Below, piece after piece: positions 28,531 to 37,754 of a DNA stretch of 64,000 nucleotides. The notes beneath the pieces are model-generated. The model was not told where the DNA came from. It ran no database searches and saw nothing but the letters and a program-made list of their open reading frames with translations. Every line of letters starts with the position of its first letter. Position 1 is the first letter of the stretch. Source of the stretch: an uncultured Porphyromonadaceae bacterium. GTDB taxonomy: Bacteria > Bacteroidota > Bacteroidia > Bacteroidales > Muribaculaceae. Made by a program: the position numbers and the translations under genes. Location of the stretch: the NCBI GenBank assembly GCA_937901905.1, contig CALDIF010000008.1:1-64000 (forward strand). The letters run 5' to 3'.

Positions 28531-28562
28531 CAAAGGTACAAAAACTTGCCTTGTGAGGCAAA
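28531..28562 (-). promoter_or_regulatory. Bacteroidetes-type promoter for the PAP2 gene
   Basis: On the minus strand, TTTG (28559-28562), a 20-bp spacer, then TACCTTTG (28531-28538). The likely start codon follows 6 nt after the -7 element. Confidence 0.82.
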
Positions 28563-28582
28563 TTTAATAGGGGCTATTGAGA

Positions 28583-30655
28583 TTAACGTTGAAGGGCACC
28601 GCCCGACAAGTCAATGACAGGCAAGCCGAGAGAGTCGCACTCTGTGATAAACTTCAGTCGGGTATCAAGGTCGATGTTAGCAGCGAGAATTACCGTGTCA
28701 AATGTGGTGTATCTACTCAATCCGGTGATATTGTTGTGATAACTGCGAGTAACCAGTATGAACCGTCCGTGCCGGGTCGCACAATTGTCCACACTCCTCG
28801 CTTGTGAGCGTTTCCACTCGCCTCCACCGACGGCAATAGTGGTATATTCGGGTAGGGAGAGTAATTGAAAACGCGTTTTGGACAGACTGTCATTTTTCAC
28901 ACTGACGGTGCTCAAGTCCTTTATACCATGATAAGCCAACAGACCGCGCATCTCGCGCTCGAAACCCTTCTCGTCGTAGTATTTGTCATATGGAGCCCAC
29001 ACCACTGCGCTGTTACCGTTGATGCTTAACACGCGTGTACCGGTTGCACCGTTAAGAAAATAGGTGATGTGGGAATTGAGTCGTTGTCGGGTAGAGCATG
29101 TGTTAAGGGCGCTTGCAAGCAAGAGTATGATGCTCACAATGATATAACGGGTGTCGTGTCGCACCAGTGCCAGCAGTACTGTTGCTGTGAGGCAACACAT
29201 CAACACGGCACCTGTGCTGTCAATCCATACGTTAGAACCGATGTCGGCCGACCATGTCGCCACATGACCCGCAATATAGTCTATACTATTGTTGCCGATG
29301 TTCATCAAGGTGGCACTCCATGACGGGTCTAATCCAAATAGTGCGCAACCTGTTTCGATACAGCAAATAGCCATTAATATAGGAAAAAGCGGCATCAAAA
29401 TCACGTTGCTCAATACCGACAAGGGAGACACTGTATTGAAGTAATAGGCTGTTGCAGCCGCTGTTGCAAGCGATGCAACAGTTGAAATGACTGCAATAGA
29501 AATGATGTAATTTAATATGGTACAGCGAGTTCTTAATGACGGCAAAATTTCAGATGATGCTACCGATACTGTGAGTACCGTTAGGTAGGACAATAGGAAA
29601 CCGACGTGAAATAAGTCGGCAGGGCGCAGTAACAGTGTGATTGACGCGGCAATACACAGCGAATTCCCGGTGTCGGTCTTGCGATAGAAGATGTGTGCAA
29701 TCATCATCGTGACAACGAGGATTGATGCGCGCACAACGCTGGGCGACAGACCTGTGAAAAACATGTAACCGAGTGTGATAATGATGGTTATGACAAGTCG
29801 TGACTTGCGATGACCGGTGAAATCAAGCGGATAAAGCAGTATCATGACGAGCATGGATAGTATCGCGATGTGCAATCCGCTGAGGGCGAGCATGTGAGCA
29901 ATGCCGGCGGCAGAATAAATTTCGCGAGTGTCACGTTCGATGTAATCGCTGTTGCCGAGTGTGAGAGCAATAACGAGTCGACGAGAAGCGGGCGACAGGT
30001 TATCCATGGCGAAAACGGAGTGCTCGACCCGGTGTCGATAGGTGGCGATGAGTGTGAGTAGAGTGTGTTGTGTTCCAACTTTTGTGACACTGTGAGCATC
30101 AAGGCGTTGCATGATTCCGATGCCGTTGCGCCTACAATAGTTGCTGTAGTCAAATTCATGCGGATTGCCACGATTGACAATAGGCTCAAAGTTCCCTTTA
30201 AAAGAGATGAGGTCTCCCGCATCGAGGCTGTAATCACAGCCGCGCAGGTGAAGTTTGGCTTGCTCTCCCACAATGATGTCGCATTGGGCATCAACGATAA
30301 CAGCATCAATCACCATGTTGCGTTCACGAGTTTCAAGCGAATTGATGCGTGCGATGACTGTCGACCCGTTGCAACTTTCAACATCAATCGTACCCGGCAG
30401 GTGAATGGTCATGGACGTGTAACCCATTGACATCGCGAGTATTGTAACAGGTAATACTCGCCAACGCGCTCTGTGGGTGACTCGTGTGAAAGCGAGTCGC
30501 TGTGATAAAAGAGAAAATGCTGCGAGGGCTGCAATAGCAGTTACCACCGCAACAACGGTGACCGGAATGTAAAAACGGTCGGCAATTGCAATACCGATTG
30601 CCAACGGTATCAGCAAATGTAGCAACGGGTGACGTGTAAACAACTCTCGTGGCAT
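28583..30655 (-). CDS. comEC: ComEC/Rec2-family competence membrane protein
   Basis: A 690-residue polytopic membrane protein. The N-terminus has membrane helices (residues ~12-45 and 55-75), followed by a DUF4131-like domain (~90-200) and a competence domain with about eight helices (ALSGLHIAILSMLVMIL and LSPSVVRASILVVTMMIAH are typical). The C-terminal ~150 residues are soluble and lack the metallo-beta-lactamase HxHxDH motif found in longer ComEC proteins. ComEC forms the inner-membrane channel for DNA uptake in competent bacteria. It starts 16 bp after aroE, on the same strand. Confidence 0.9.
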   Translation of the reverse strand: MPRELFTRHPLLHLLIPLAIGIAIADRFYIPVTVVAVVTAIAALAAFSLLSQRLAFTRVTHRARWRVLPVTILAMSMGYTSMTIHLPGTIDVESCNGSTVIARINSLETRERNMVIDAVIVDAQCDIIVGEQAKLHLRGCDYSLDAGDLISFKGNFEPIVNRGNPHEFDYSNYCRRNGIGIMQRLDAHSVTKVGTQHTLLTLIATYRHRVEHSVFAMDNLSPASRRLVIALTLGNSDYIERDTREIYSAAGIAHMLALSGLHIAILSMLVMILLYPLDFTGHRKSRLVITIIITLGYMFFTGLSPSVVRASILVVTMMIAHIFYRKTDTGNSLCIAASITLLLRPADLFHVGFLLSYLTVLTVSVASSEILPSLRTRCTILNYIISIAVISTVASLATAAATAYYFNTVSPLSVLSNVILMPLFPILMAICCIETGCALFGLDPSWSATLMNIGNNSIDYIAGHVATWSADIGSNVWIDSTGAVLMCCLTATVLLALVRHDTRYIIVSIILLLASALNTCSTRQRLNSHITYFLNGATGTRVLSINGNSAVVWAPYDKYYDEKGFEREMRGLLAYHGIKDLSTVSVKNDSLSKTRFQLLSLPEYTTIAVGGGEWKRSQARSVDNCATRHGRFILVTRSYHNNITGLSRYTTFDTVILAANIDLDTRLKFITECDSLGLPVIDLSGGALQR

Positions 30656-30671
30656 TCAAGTGTCCGATGAG

Positions 30672-31430
30672 TCACCTACTCGAAGTCCATATCTCATAGG
30701 ACACGAATGCTTGCAGAAGCAACATTTCGAGCCCGTTTTTCACCTCTGCGCCGTGAGCGGCACATTCGCGCATAAATTTTGTCTCATCGGGGTTATATAT
30801 CAAGTCATAACACAAGTGACCGGCCCCGACAAACCTGAACGGAAATGGAGGCGCTTCGTCCACATGAGGATACATGCCGGCAGGTGTGCAATTAACAATA
30901 ATCTTGTGTTTACTCACCATAGCTCGCGTCAGTTCCTCGTAAACTAATGTCGATGCGGTCTTGCGTCTTGACACAAATTGTACTTCAATCCCTTGCTTGA
31001 CCAGTGCGGCCTGTATCGCCTTGGCTGCTCCACCGGTACCCAATATCAATGCGGCAGTGCGTTGCGAGGTGAGCAGAGGCTCTATCGTACGCCCGAAACC
31101 GATGCAATCGCTGTTATATCCGCGCAATTCGGTAACTTCACCCTTGTTGTCTCGAGTGATGCGAATAACATTCACAGCACCTATTGAGGCTGCCGTGGGA
31201 TCTATCGAGGTCAAGTAGGGTATAACTTGCTCTTTATAGGGCGTGGTCACGTTTAATCCGCACAACGACGGTGTGACCGATAATACATCACTCAACTCGT
31301 TGATGTCGTGAATTTCGTAGTTGACGTATTCGGCATCAATATGCTCGGCGGCAAACTTGCGATTGAAGTATTGACTGGAGAATGAATGAATGAGCGGGCA
31401 TCCGATTAAACCGTAGGTTTTCTTTGCCAT
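30672..31430 (-). CDS. aroE: shikimate dehydrogenase
   Basis: A 252-residue NADP-dependent enzyme that reduces 3-dehydroshikimate to shikimate. Motifs are LIGCPLIHSFSSQYFN (shikimate binding), NVTTPYKE (catalytic Lys), GYNSDCIGF, and the dinucleotide fold GTGGAAKAI. It is shorter than E. coli AroE (272) but complete. It is the first gene of a minus-strand run with comEC. Confidence 0.95.
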   Translation of the reverse strand: MAKKTYGLIGCPLIHSFSSQYFNRKFAAEHIDAEYVNYEIHDINELSDVLSVTPSLCGLNVTTPYKEQVIPYLTSIDPTAASIGAVNVIRITRDNKGEVTELRGYNSDCIGFGRTIEPLLTSQRTAALILGTGGAAKAIQAALVKQGIEVQFVSRRKTASTLVYEELTRAMVSKHKIIVNCTPAGMYPHVDEAPPFPFRFVGAGHLCYDLIYNPDETKFMRECAAHGAEVKNGLEMLLLQAFVSYEIWTSSR

Positions 31431-31476
31431 AATGTTTTGCTGTTATCGTTATCCTCAAATTCTACAACTCGAACGG

Positions 31477-31484
31477 CAAATTTA
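31477..31484 (-). promoter_or_regulatory. possible -7 element for aroE
   Basis: TAAATTTG on the minus strand, 46 bp upstream of aroE. No correctly spaced -33 TTTG was found, so this is a weak candidate. The 241-bp gap 31431-31671 separates divergent aroE and the MlaD gene. Confidence 0.45.
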
Positions 31485-31548
31485 GTCATTTTCGGTGAAT
31501 TATTTGACTAAATTTCACCAAAAATATTAATTTCCCGATTAAAATGGT

Positions 31549-31556
31549 TAATTTTG
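31549..31556 (+). promoter_or_regulatory. probable -7 element for the MlaD gene
   Basis: TAATTTTG matches the Bacteroidetes -7 consensus, followed by CAAC. The -33 region has no TTTG at the usual distance. The leader to the MlaD start would be about 110 nt. Confidence 0.5.
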
Positions 31557-31671
31557 CAACTTTAATGGTGTTGTCACCGACACACGGGTGGTGCTACGTG
31601 CTCCGAGCGAGTGTCATTTACATTGATGCTAATAGACGTGAGAAACTCATGTCACAACTCTTTATACAAGA

Positions 31672-32568
31672 ATGAAGAAAAACGTCAAAATCGCCCTGAC
31701 CGTTATTGTCAGTTTGTGTTTACTCTATTGGGGTATAGATTACCTTAAAGGTATCAATCTTTTTACCCCGGCTAACTATTTTTATTCTACATTTGATACT
31801 GTGGACGGTCTGGTTGAGGGTGCTCCGGTGCAGGTAAACGGCTTTAAAATCGGATTGGTTCATCAACTCCGGTTTGATTATGAGACCAACAGGGTGAAAG
31901 TGATGATGAGCCTTGACAAAAACTTGAAAGTACCTGTGGGAACGACGTCATCTATCCGGTCGAGTCTCACCGGAACGGCTTCTCTCGTGCTCAATCTCGC
32001 CGATGATAAGACTTACCTCGCTGTCGGTGACGAGATTCCGGGTATTGACAGTGCCGGATTGATGGATAAGGTCTCTGAGGATCTTATGCCACAGGTAGTC
32101 GCGATGCTGCCCAAGTTGGACTCTATAATGACTAACCTCAATCGGCTTACGAGTGATCCGGCACTTGCCGCATCGGTAGGACGTCTTAACGATATCACTG
32201 CACAACTGTCCAATAGCAGTCGCCAACTTACTGCACTGATGACAAGCCTTAACGGCAGTGTACCGGTCGTGATGAACAACGTTAAGGACATTACTGCCAA
32301 TCTCGACGGAGCATCAGCCAACTTTGTCGACATCTCCGGCAATATCAAGCAGTTACCCCTTGACCAAACGGTGGCTAATTTAAACAAGACAGTGAGCAAC
32401 ATCGAGGCTATGTCGGCAAAACTCAATAGCAAGGACTCGTCGTTGGGGTTGTTGCTTAACGACCGCGCTTTCTATGACCATGCCGATGCTACCGTGGCAA
32501 GTCTTGATTCTCTATTCGTTGATATTCGCAAGCATCCAAAGCGTTATGTTACAATCAAGGTGTTCTGA
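31672..32568 (+). CDS. MlaD/MCE-domain protein
   Basis: A 298-residue protein with one N-terminal membrane anchor (residues ~8-22) and an MCE domain (about 38-120; VDGLVEGAPVQVNGFKIG). A long helical region follows, with periodic NDI, NLN and NVK motifs likely to form a coiled coil or tube. MCE proteins bind and transport phospholipids between inner and outer membrane. No adjacent permease or ATPase genes are present here. A strong terminator follows. Confidence 0.9.
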   Translation: MKKNVKIALTVIVSLCLLYWGIDYLKGINLFTPANYFYSTFDTVDGLVEGAPVQVNGFKIGLVHQLRFDYETNRVKVMMSLDKNLKVPVGTTSSIRSSLTGTASLVLNLADDKTYLAVGDEIPGIDSAGLMDKVSEDLMPQVVAMLPKLDSIMTNLNRLTSDPALAASVGRLNDITAQLSNSSRQLTALMTSLNGSVPVVMNNVKDITANLDGASANFVDISGNIKQLPLDQTVANLNKTVSNIEAMSAKLNSKDSSLGLLLNDRAFYDHADATVASLDSLFVDIRKHPKRYVTIKVF

Positions 32569-32597
32569 CTTGTGACGCTTGAGTGATGATATTATTT

Positions 32598-32648
32598 ACT
32601 CTGTCTTATTCGGAATTGTTCCGAATAAGACAGAGTTTTCTTTTTAAC
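32598..32648 (+). terminator. strong intrinsic terminator after the MlaD gene
   Basis: A perfect 18-bp stem (32598-32615 with 32619-32636) closed by a 3-nt TTG loop, followed by TTTTCTTTTT. The stem is unusually long and free of mismatches. Confidence 0.92.
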
Positions 32649-33008
32649 ATTTAATCGACGGCATTATAGAAACCGTATTACTCAAGCGGATAAATTATCA
32701 GACACTTGTGGCAAACGTCATTTTAAACATCATGCTCCGCATTAATCGCCCGGTCATGACCGATTTATCGTGCAAATCACGCGTGAGTGAGTTCAACTCT
32801 CGCTTGATTATCTTCAATTAATTGTCAAGTAAATAGGGGATTTAGCATTTCAGGGTGCTTACTCATTACCGTCAGACTGTTCTAATGATTTTGAGACTTG
32901 ACGTTTCCCGATAACCGTAAAAATGGAGTTAGAGATAATAATAAATTGAAAATGTGTATTTTATAGTTAGTTTGATAAAACCAAATTTTATTGAGTTTTT
33001 TTTTGTGA
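32649..33008. other. intergenic region upstream of dnaA
   Basis: An AT-rich stretch of about 360 bp with no convincing open reading frame. I found no clear DnaA box (TTATnCACA) on either strand and no regular iterons. The last 80 bp are strongly AT-rich and lead into the dnaA promoter. Confidence 0.5.
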
Positions 33009-33016
33009 TATTTTTG
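33009..33016 (+). promoter_or_regulatory. probable -7 element for dnaA
   Basis: TATTTTTG fits the -7 consensus and lies 40 bp before the chosen dnaA start. A well-spaced -33 TTTG is not evident. Confidence 0.5.
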
Positions 33017-33056
33017 TGGGAAATTTGCACTCCCGTTACGATTGTTTTATTCAACG

Positions 33057-34454
33057 ATGATACCCGATAGGCTAATATCGGCTTGGAACAGATGTCTTGA
33101 CATCATCAGTTCCGGCATACAGTCCGAGCAGTTCAACTCTTGGTTCAAGCCTATTGCGCCGGTAGGTTTCGAAAACGACACCTTGCGGGTGATGGTGCCC
33201 TCAGAGTACTTTTGTGAAATGATTGAGGGCAATTACTTGACCGTCTTCAAATCGGCTCTGCGCGAAGTGTTCGGTAACAATGTCAAACTCATCTATGAGT
33301 TTCCCCGTGTATCAACCGACCGCTCGACCGTTACTGCTATTCCAAGTGATGACTCGGCTCTCGCAGTGCGTGATCGTCTTAATGCCCGTCCGTGTACGAG
33401 CAACCCTTTTGAAAGCGACGATGTTGTTGTTGATATCGACCCGCAACTCAATTTCAAGTACACCTTCGAGAACTATTGTGGCAGCGAGTCCAATAAGTTG
33501 CCCCTCGCCGTGGCTCACGCAATAGCCGACCACCCCGATGATGTGACCTATAACCCCTTGTTTATTTTCGGTTCCACCGGTGTCGGTAAGACCCACTTGA
33601 TTCAAGCGGTCGGTATCAAAATCAAGGAACATAATCCCCAAGCACGGGTGTTATACTTGACGGCACGAATTTTTGAACACCAGTTCACTACCGCTCGTCT
33701 ACAAAACAAAATTCCCGACTTCATCAATTTTTACCAGAGTATTGATGTGTTGCTCTTGGACGATATACACGAGTTGGCGGGAAAAGTCGGTACTCAAAAC
33801 ACGTTTTTCCACATCTTCAACCACCTGCATCAACATCGTCGACAACTCATCATGACCAGTGACCGTCGCCCCAGCGATCTTGACGGTTTGATTCCACGGC
33901 TGTTATCGCGTTTCAAGTGGGGTATGACAGTAGAACTTGCCAAGCCCGATTATCAACTGCGACGGGAAGTGCTGCAGATGCGTGCCGCTCAAGATGGTAT
34001 TGTGATTGATGGTGACGTACTCGACTTTATTGCGCAGAATGTGACCGACAGTATTCGCGAACTTGAAGGCATAATGGTGTCATTGCTGGGTCATGCGGCA
34101 ATCCTCAATGTCGATATAGACCTTAACTTGGCGCGAAGTGTCATTTCCAATTCGGTCAAGGTGACCGAAAGACAAATTACTCTCGATCTTATCGCTCAAG
34201 TTATCGCCGACCACTTTGATGTAGACCCCGACCTGTTGTTTGCCAAGTGTCGCAAGCGCGAGATTAGCGATGCACGACAATTACTCATGTATCTTGCTAA
34301 AAATGTGGCTAAAATGTCGTCAACAACAATAGGTCTGCGACTCTCGCGCGATCACTCGACAGTGCTTCATGCCCTCAAACAAGTGGAGCAGCGACGTGCG
34401 ACCGATCGTGACTTCAGCCGTGATGTCGATCAAATTCTTGATAAACTGAAGTAA
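33057..34454 (+). CDS. dnaA: chromosomal replication initiator protein DnaA
   Basis: A 465-residue AAA+ initiator that opens the replication origin. Domain I is at residues ~1-75, followed by a short linker. Domain III has Walker A GSTGVGKTH and Walker B VLLLDDIHELAG. The C-terminal DNA-binding domain carries the signature SRDHSTVLHALKQV. The frame extends upstream to a TTG at 33042, but ATG 33057 gives the natural start MIPDRLISAWNRC. No dnaN or other usual dnaA neighbour is adjacent, and the upstream gap shows no DnaA-box cluster, so an origin here is not supported. Confidence 0.97.
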   Translation: MIPDRLISAWNRCLDIISSGIQSEQFNSWFKPIAPVGFENDTLRVMVPSEYFCEMIEGNYLTVFKSALREVFGNNVKLIYEFPRVSTDRSTVTAIPSDDSALAVRDRLNARPCTSNPFESDDVVVDIDPQLNFKYTFENYCGSESNKLPLAVAHAIADHPDDVTYNPLFIFGSTGVGKTHLIQAVGIKIKEHNPQARVLYLTARIFEHQFTTARLQNKIPDFINFYQSIDVLLLDDIHELAGKVGTQNTFFHIFNHLHQHRRQLIMTSDRRPSDLDGLIPRLLSRFKWGMTVELAKPDYQLRREVLQMRAAQDGIVIDGDVLDFIAQNVTDSIRELEGIMVSLLGHAAILNVDIDLNLARSVISNSVKVTERQITLDLIAQVIADHFDVDPDLLFAKCRKREISDARQLLMYLAKNVAKMSSTTIGLRLSRDHSTVLHALKQVEQRRATDRDFSRDVDQILDKLK

Positions 34455-34547
34455 AGCCCCCGTTTACATGATTAACCCGATCATCGGTTCGTCGCATCGC
34501 CGGTTCGACCGTACTCTGATGTTGTGCGCTTGATGAGGTGTGTGCCC

Positions 34548-35114
34548 TCAATAGGTGTGGTGTGACAAGACGTTGCGCTCGATGTCACTCAACGAGTTTA
34601 CGATAAAAGTCGCTTCATCAGCAAGAATGCTGTCACGCTGCCACAGTCGTAGGTCGGCTTGTACATCAGGCACAATACTGTCGGGGGCGGTTAAGTAGTC
34701 GCGCGCCAAACATCTCCTCTCGGTCGTGATTTCGTGAAGGCGTGTTATTGAGTGTGCCACATGCCCGTTTGACTTGCTCCCCACGACGACCCACTTGTCT
34801 GCACCGAAGTGAAATTTAATGGTTCCGGGGTGTAGTATCATGTGAAATTCGGTGCTGTCTAATGAGATTACAGCATGTCGCTCGCCCTCCACCTGTCCGG
34901 AGAAACGGCTGCGACCGTTTTCCACATTACGCGAGCCGAGTGATATAACCCTGTTGCCATATTCGGGCATCTGAACAGACAATGAGGTGATGTTGCAACT
35001 TACATCATCGTCTAAAGTCAACTCAAGCGTGAAATCGCTGAGGCGAGAACCCTCGTGACATGCAAATACTGTGGTCGTCAACAGTAGTAAGGCTATAAGT
35101 TCGGCAAACTTCAT
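34548..35114 (-). CDS. lipoprotein with DUF4369-like domain
   Basis: A 188-residue predicted lipoprotein with a signal peptide ending TTTVFAC, so Cys19 would be lipidated. The following 100 residues match the DUF4369 pattern: beta strands, ENGRSRFSGQVEG, an LHPGTIKFHF stretch and VVVGSKSNGH. This domain often precedes thioredoxin domains in Bacteroidetes, but no thioredoxin fold or CxxC follows; the C-terminus is helical and charged. Envelope location is likely; function unknown. It is convergent with dnaA. Confidence 0.75.
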   Translation of the reverse strand: MKFAELIALLLLTTTVFACHEGSRLSDFTLELTLDDDVSCNITSLSVQMPEYGNRVISLGSRNVENGRSRFSGQVEGERHAVISLDSTEFHMILHPGTIKFHFGADKWVVVGSKSNGHVAHSITRLHEITTERRCLARDYLTAPDSIVPDVQADLRLWQRDSILADEATFIVNSLSDIERNVLSHHTY

Positions 35115-35132
35115 TATTTTCGATTTTTCCGC

Positions 35133-35140
35133 AAAATTAC
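35133..35140 (-). promoter_or_regulatory. possible -7 element for the DUF4369 lipoprotein
   Basis: TAATTTTG on the minus strand 18 bp upstream of the start codon. No -33 TTTG at 19-20 bp spacing, so support is moderate. Confidence 0.45.
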
Positions 35141-35191
35141 TAAATTATTGCAAATTATGACTCTTTGTGGCATTCTTTGTTAGTCCCTCAT

Positions 35192-35222
35192 TTTGTGAAT
35201 TGGGAAAATTTTACTAAATTTG
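35192..35222 (+). promoter_or_regulatory. Bacteroidetes-type promoter for ssrA
   Basis: TTTG at 35192-35195, a 19-bp spacer, then TAAATTTG at 35215-35222. The mature tmRNA 5' end is 36 bp downstream. Confidence 0.75.
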
Positions 35223-35258
35223 CGGCGCAATTCGTGGTTTACACGATCGCCTGATCAT

Positions 35259-35654
35259 GGGGCTGACTTGGCTTTGACAGCGTGATGAGGTGGTGAGTAA
35301 GCATGCAGAGCGATGATGGCTATGCTCTTTAAAATCAGACATCACTAAATTTAATTGGCGCAAATAACTACGCTCTTGCTGCCTGACCGAAGTACAGTAA
35401 GTCGGCTTAATCCTCGCCACAGCGTGGGGACAAGACATCACCCGATGGCCGTGGCTTCGAGGCTTATCGATCCGGTGGTGCTCGCATATCGAAGATAGGC
35501 TACCGCTCGTCTCGCGCGTTCGCCGAAGTTTAGAGACTAAGTTCACGATTGGTTGTCTGTAGCCTGTCGCGAATCGAAAACCAAGTACCGACTAAGCATG
35601 TAGAAGGCTCATTAGTTCCACGTTTGGACGAGGGTTCAAACCCCTCCAGCTCCA
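35259..35654 (+). ncRNA. ssrA: transfer-messenger RNA (tmRNA)
   Basis: tmRNA rescues stalled ribosomes and tags their products for proteolysis. The 5' end GGGGCTG pairs with CAGCTCC at 35647-35653 to form the tRNA-like acceptor stem, and the TTCAAAC T-loop is visible near 35636. The tag reading frame at 35357-35386 encodes GANNYALAA and ends in TGA, close to the GENNYALAA/GETNYALAA tags of relatives. CCA is not encoded (the DNA reads ACAA), so it would be added after transcription. SmpB, its protein partner, is encoded 2.4 kb away on the minus strand, and ClpXP is also in this window. Confidence 0.95.
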
Positions 35655-35764
35655 CAAAATTAGTAAAGGTTCGTGATGATGGCGCAGCGTGAGTCGCACG
35701 TAGTGCGGCACGCGGTCGCGAAGCAAGCGACACTCATCACAAATCCTTTAGGCTTCACGCGATA

Positions 35765-35805
35765 GAGGACGCGTTTGTGAAGTGACGCGTCCTCCGTTGC
35801 TTTTT
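35765..35805 (+). terminator. intrinsic terminator downstream of ssrA
   Basis: A perfect 10-bp stem (GAGGACGCGT with ACGCGTCCTC) closes a 10-nt loop and is followed by a T-rich stretch. About 110 nt separate it from the mature tmRNA 3' end, so a processed 3' trailer is expected. Confidence 0.8.
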
Positions 35806-35865
35806 GGAGGACAGTAGCATGAGGTGTTAAGAGGACCGAATCGGTATAATTGAGTATTGTTTCGT

Positions 35866-35873
35866 TAAGTTTG
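35866..35873 (+). promoter_or_regulatory. probable -7 element for the DUF4421 gene
   Basis: TAAGTTTG fits the -7 consensus and ends 8 nt before the start codon, giving a very short leader. A -33 element at normal spacing is not obvious. A 10+11 bp split motif shared with 18698-18727 overlaps it. Confidence 0.5.
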
Positions 35874-35881
35874 CAAACGCT

Positions 35882-37075
35882 ATGAGAAAACTGATGATTG
35901 TGGTTATATCCGTGTTGTGTAGATTATCAATGTCGGCTGATGTTATCGTGCCCGATACTGTGGCATGGACTGTTGACACTGTTTCGGTCGAACAGGTTTT
36001 GCGTGAGGTGCGTCTTGTGTCGGGCGTTGAACAAACAACCGATTCCACCGTTGATCGCGAACATTGGTTTAAAGCCCTCAAGCGCGGTAAAGTGGATTTT
36101 AAAGACGAGAACATTTACTACCCATCGTTAATTCGTTTCGGTTACAATGCCGTGCAAACCTTCAACCGAGTCATGAACAGTTATGACTCAACTTATGTTG
36201 TCGGTACAGGCAAGAAAATAAAGTTGACGCTGAAGAATGATAATTGGAGCGACGACTACGACCTTCGTTTAGATGAAGACTTGAAAGTGGAGATGAAATG
36301 CAAACTCACGAGTAACATCGGTGCAAGTATTTCGATTTTAGGCTTATCGGTAGGTTATTATTTGTCATTCGACAAGTTAAGAGGTCGTGCCGGACAAGGC
36401 AGCAAGTTTGAGATTTCTTATTCGGGTTCTCGCGTTTATGCCGAGTTTTATCGAACACACAACACCGGCGAAATGACTATGACTTTTATACAAGGCAAAA
36501 GCGAAAAATATCCCTTGAATCATTTTTCGGGACTACGGCGCACATCCTGGGGGGTGAATGCTCTCTACATGTTTAATAACCGCAAATACTCGCGATCTGC
36601 CGCATATGGTTATTCTAAGTATCAGTTGCGCAGTGCGGGCTCTTTAATGACGGGTTTCGGCGTGTCTCATCGCAACTTCTCGACGCATTATTCCGATTTG
36701 CCGCAGTGGTTGCTTGACGTGTGGAGTGAAGAAGAGGATATTGATTTGAATACGAAGGAAACACTGTTTGATTACACCGACGTGAGCCTTAATGTGGGTT
36801 ACGGCTATAATTGGGTGATAAATCGCCATTGGTTGTTCAATGTGACAGCAATGTTATACAGTGGTTTGAAATTCTCGCATTCCAAGTCAACAAGCGATGG
36901 CGGACGCACGTTCTGGGCGGTGAACGGTAAGGTTAACATGGCTGCCGTGTACGATTTGAAAACTTTCTTTGTCGGTCTGCAAGGATATATTGACAGTCAC
37001 TTTTACAATACCGGTGATTATCGCTTTCGCAGCAACATATTTGACTTCTCCGTTAATGTGGGAGTCAGGTTTTGA
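35882..37075 (+). CDS. DUF4421-like exported beta-rich protein
   Basis: A 397-residue exported protein with a signal peptide (residues 1-19, ending MSA). Most of it is alternating beta strands rich in Tyr, Ser and Gly, and it ends SVNVGVRF, the aromatic-terminated last strand typical of outer-membrane barrels. It matches the DUF4421 pattern (LKNDNWSDDYDLRLDEDL, SIGLSVGYYLSF-like strands). No enzymatic motif is visible. Likely an outer-membrane protein of unknown role. Confidence 0.8.
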   Translation: MRKLMIVVISVLCRLSMSADVIVPDTVAWTVDTVSVEQVLREVRLVSGVEQTTDSTVDREHWFKALKRGKVDFKDENIYYPSLIRFGYNAVQTFNRVMNSYDSTYVVGTGKKIKLTLKNDNWSDDYDLRLDEDLKVEMKCKLTSNIGASISILGLSVGYYLSFDKLRGRAGQGSKFEISYSGSRVYAEFYRTHNTGEMTMTFIQGKSEKYPLNHFSGLRRTSWGVNALYMFNNRKYSRSAAYGYSKYQLRSAGSLMTGFGVSHRNFSTHYSDLPQWLLDVWSEEEDIDLNTKETLFDYTDVSLNVGYGYNWVINRHWLFNVTAMLYSGLKFSHSKSTSDGGRTFWAVNGKVNMAAVYDLKTFFVGLQGYIDSHFYNTGDYRFRSNIFDFSVNVGVRF

Positions 37076-37143
37076 CGTGATTGGCACAGTTTTAGCACTA
37101 AAGCAATCGGTTTACAGTTTGTTTAATTTAAAATTTATCGGTT

Positions 37144-37629
37144 ATGTTTTTGTATAAATGTCCCAAATGTGGAGCACAATTCGAGCTCGACCGTCAGTTG
37201 CCCTCACTGCGTTGTCCGATTTGTGGTGAGGAGTTTACTGCCGACTTGTCCTCTCAATCACAGCAACCACCTCATTTCAATTACGGCAATCCACAGCCAC
37301 AACAGCCACAACAACCGCAACAACCGCAACAACAATATTATCAACAGTATGCCTATCAGCCTGCAGGCAACAATGTGTTTGATAACGGCCCGTCGGGTAA
37401 GAGCCGAGGCATAGCGGGTTTGTTGGCAATTTTATTGGGTGCCTTTGGTGTGCATTACTTCTATATGGGTAAGACGGTGGCAGGTTTACTCACTATTTTA
37501 TTGTCATTTATATCTTGTTGGTTATGGGGTGTACTGATGCTTGTTCAGGGCGTACTGATGCTGATGATGACACAAGATGAGTTTGAACGCAAGTACGTTT
37601 ACAGCAACTCGACAATGCCACTCTTTTAA
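37144..37629 (+). CDS. TM2-domain membrane protein with N-terminal zinc ribbon
   Basis: A 161-residue protein in three parts: a zinc ribbon with two CxxC pairs (Cys6/9 and Cys24/27), a Pro/Gln-rich linker (residues ~38-75, repeated PQQ), and a TM2 domain (about 86-150) with two membrane helices and the signature GAFGVHYFYMGK. TM2 proteins are small membrane proteins of unclear function; the zinc ribbon probably binds another molecule in the cytoplasm. It starts 68 bp after the DUF4421 gene. Confidence 0.88.
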   Translation: MFLYKCPKCGAQFELDRQLPSLRCPICGEEFTADLSSQSQQPPHFNYGNPQPQQPQQPQQPQQQYYQQYAYQPAGNNVFDNGPSGKSRGIAGLLAILLGAFGVHYFYMGKTVAGLLTILLSFISCWLWGVLMLVQGVLMLMMTQDEFERKYVYSNSTMPLF

Positions 37630-37696
37630 ACCTACCCTATATAGTGGGTTTGAGAAAAAAGTCTCGCAACAATGATGTATAATGCTGATTTTTTAT

Positions 37697-37704
37697 TACA
37701 TTTG
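37697..37704 (+). promoter_or_regulatory. probable -7 element for the 77-residue protein gene
   Basis: TACATTTG matches the -7 consensus, 50 bp before the ATG at 37755. No clear -33 element. Confidence 0.5.
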
Positions 37705-37754
37705 CATCGTTGTTGCGAGTTAATGTATGCCCATGTACTCCAAACAGATTAAAC

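Noticed and set aside
32649..33056. AT-rich gap upstream of dnaA as a replication origin
   Set aside because: No DnaA-box cluster (TTATnCACA) or iterons were found, and dnaN and other origin-linked genes are absent. Cumulative GC skew of the whole chromosome would be decisive.
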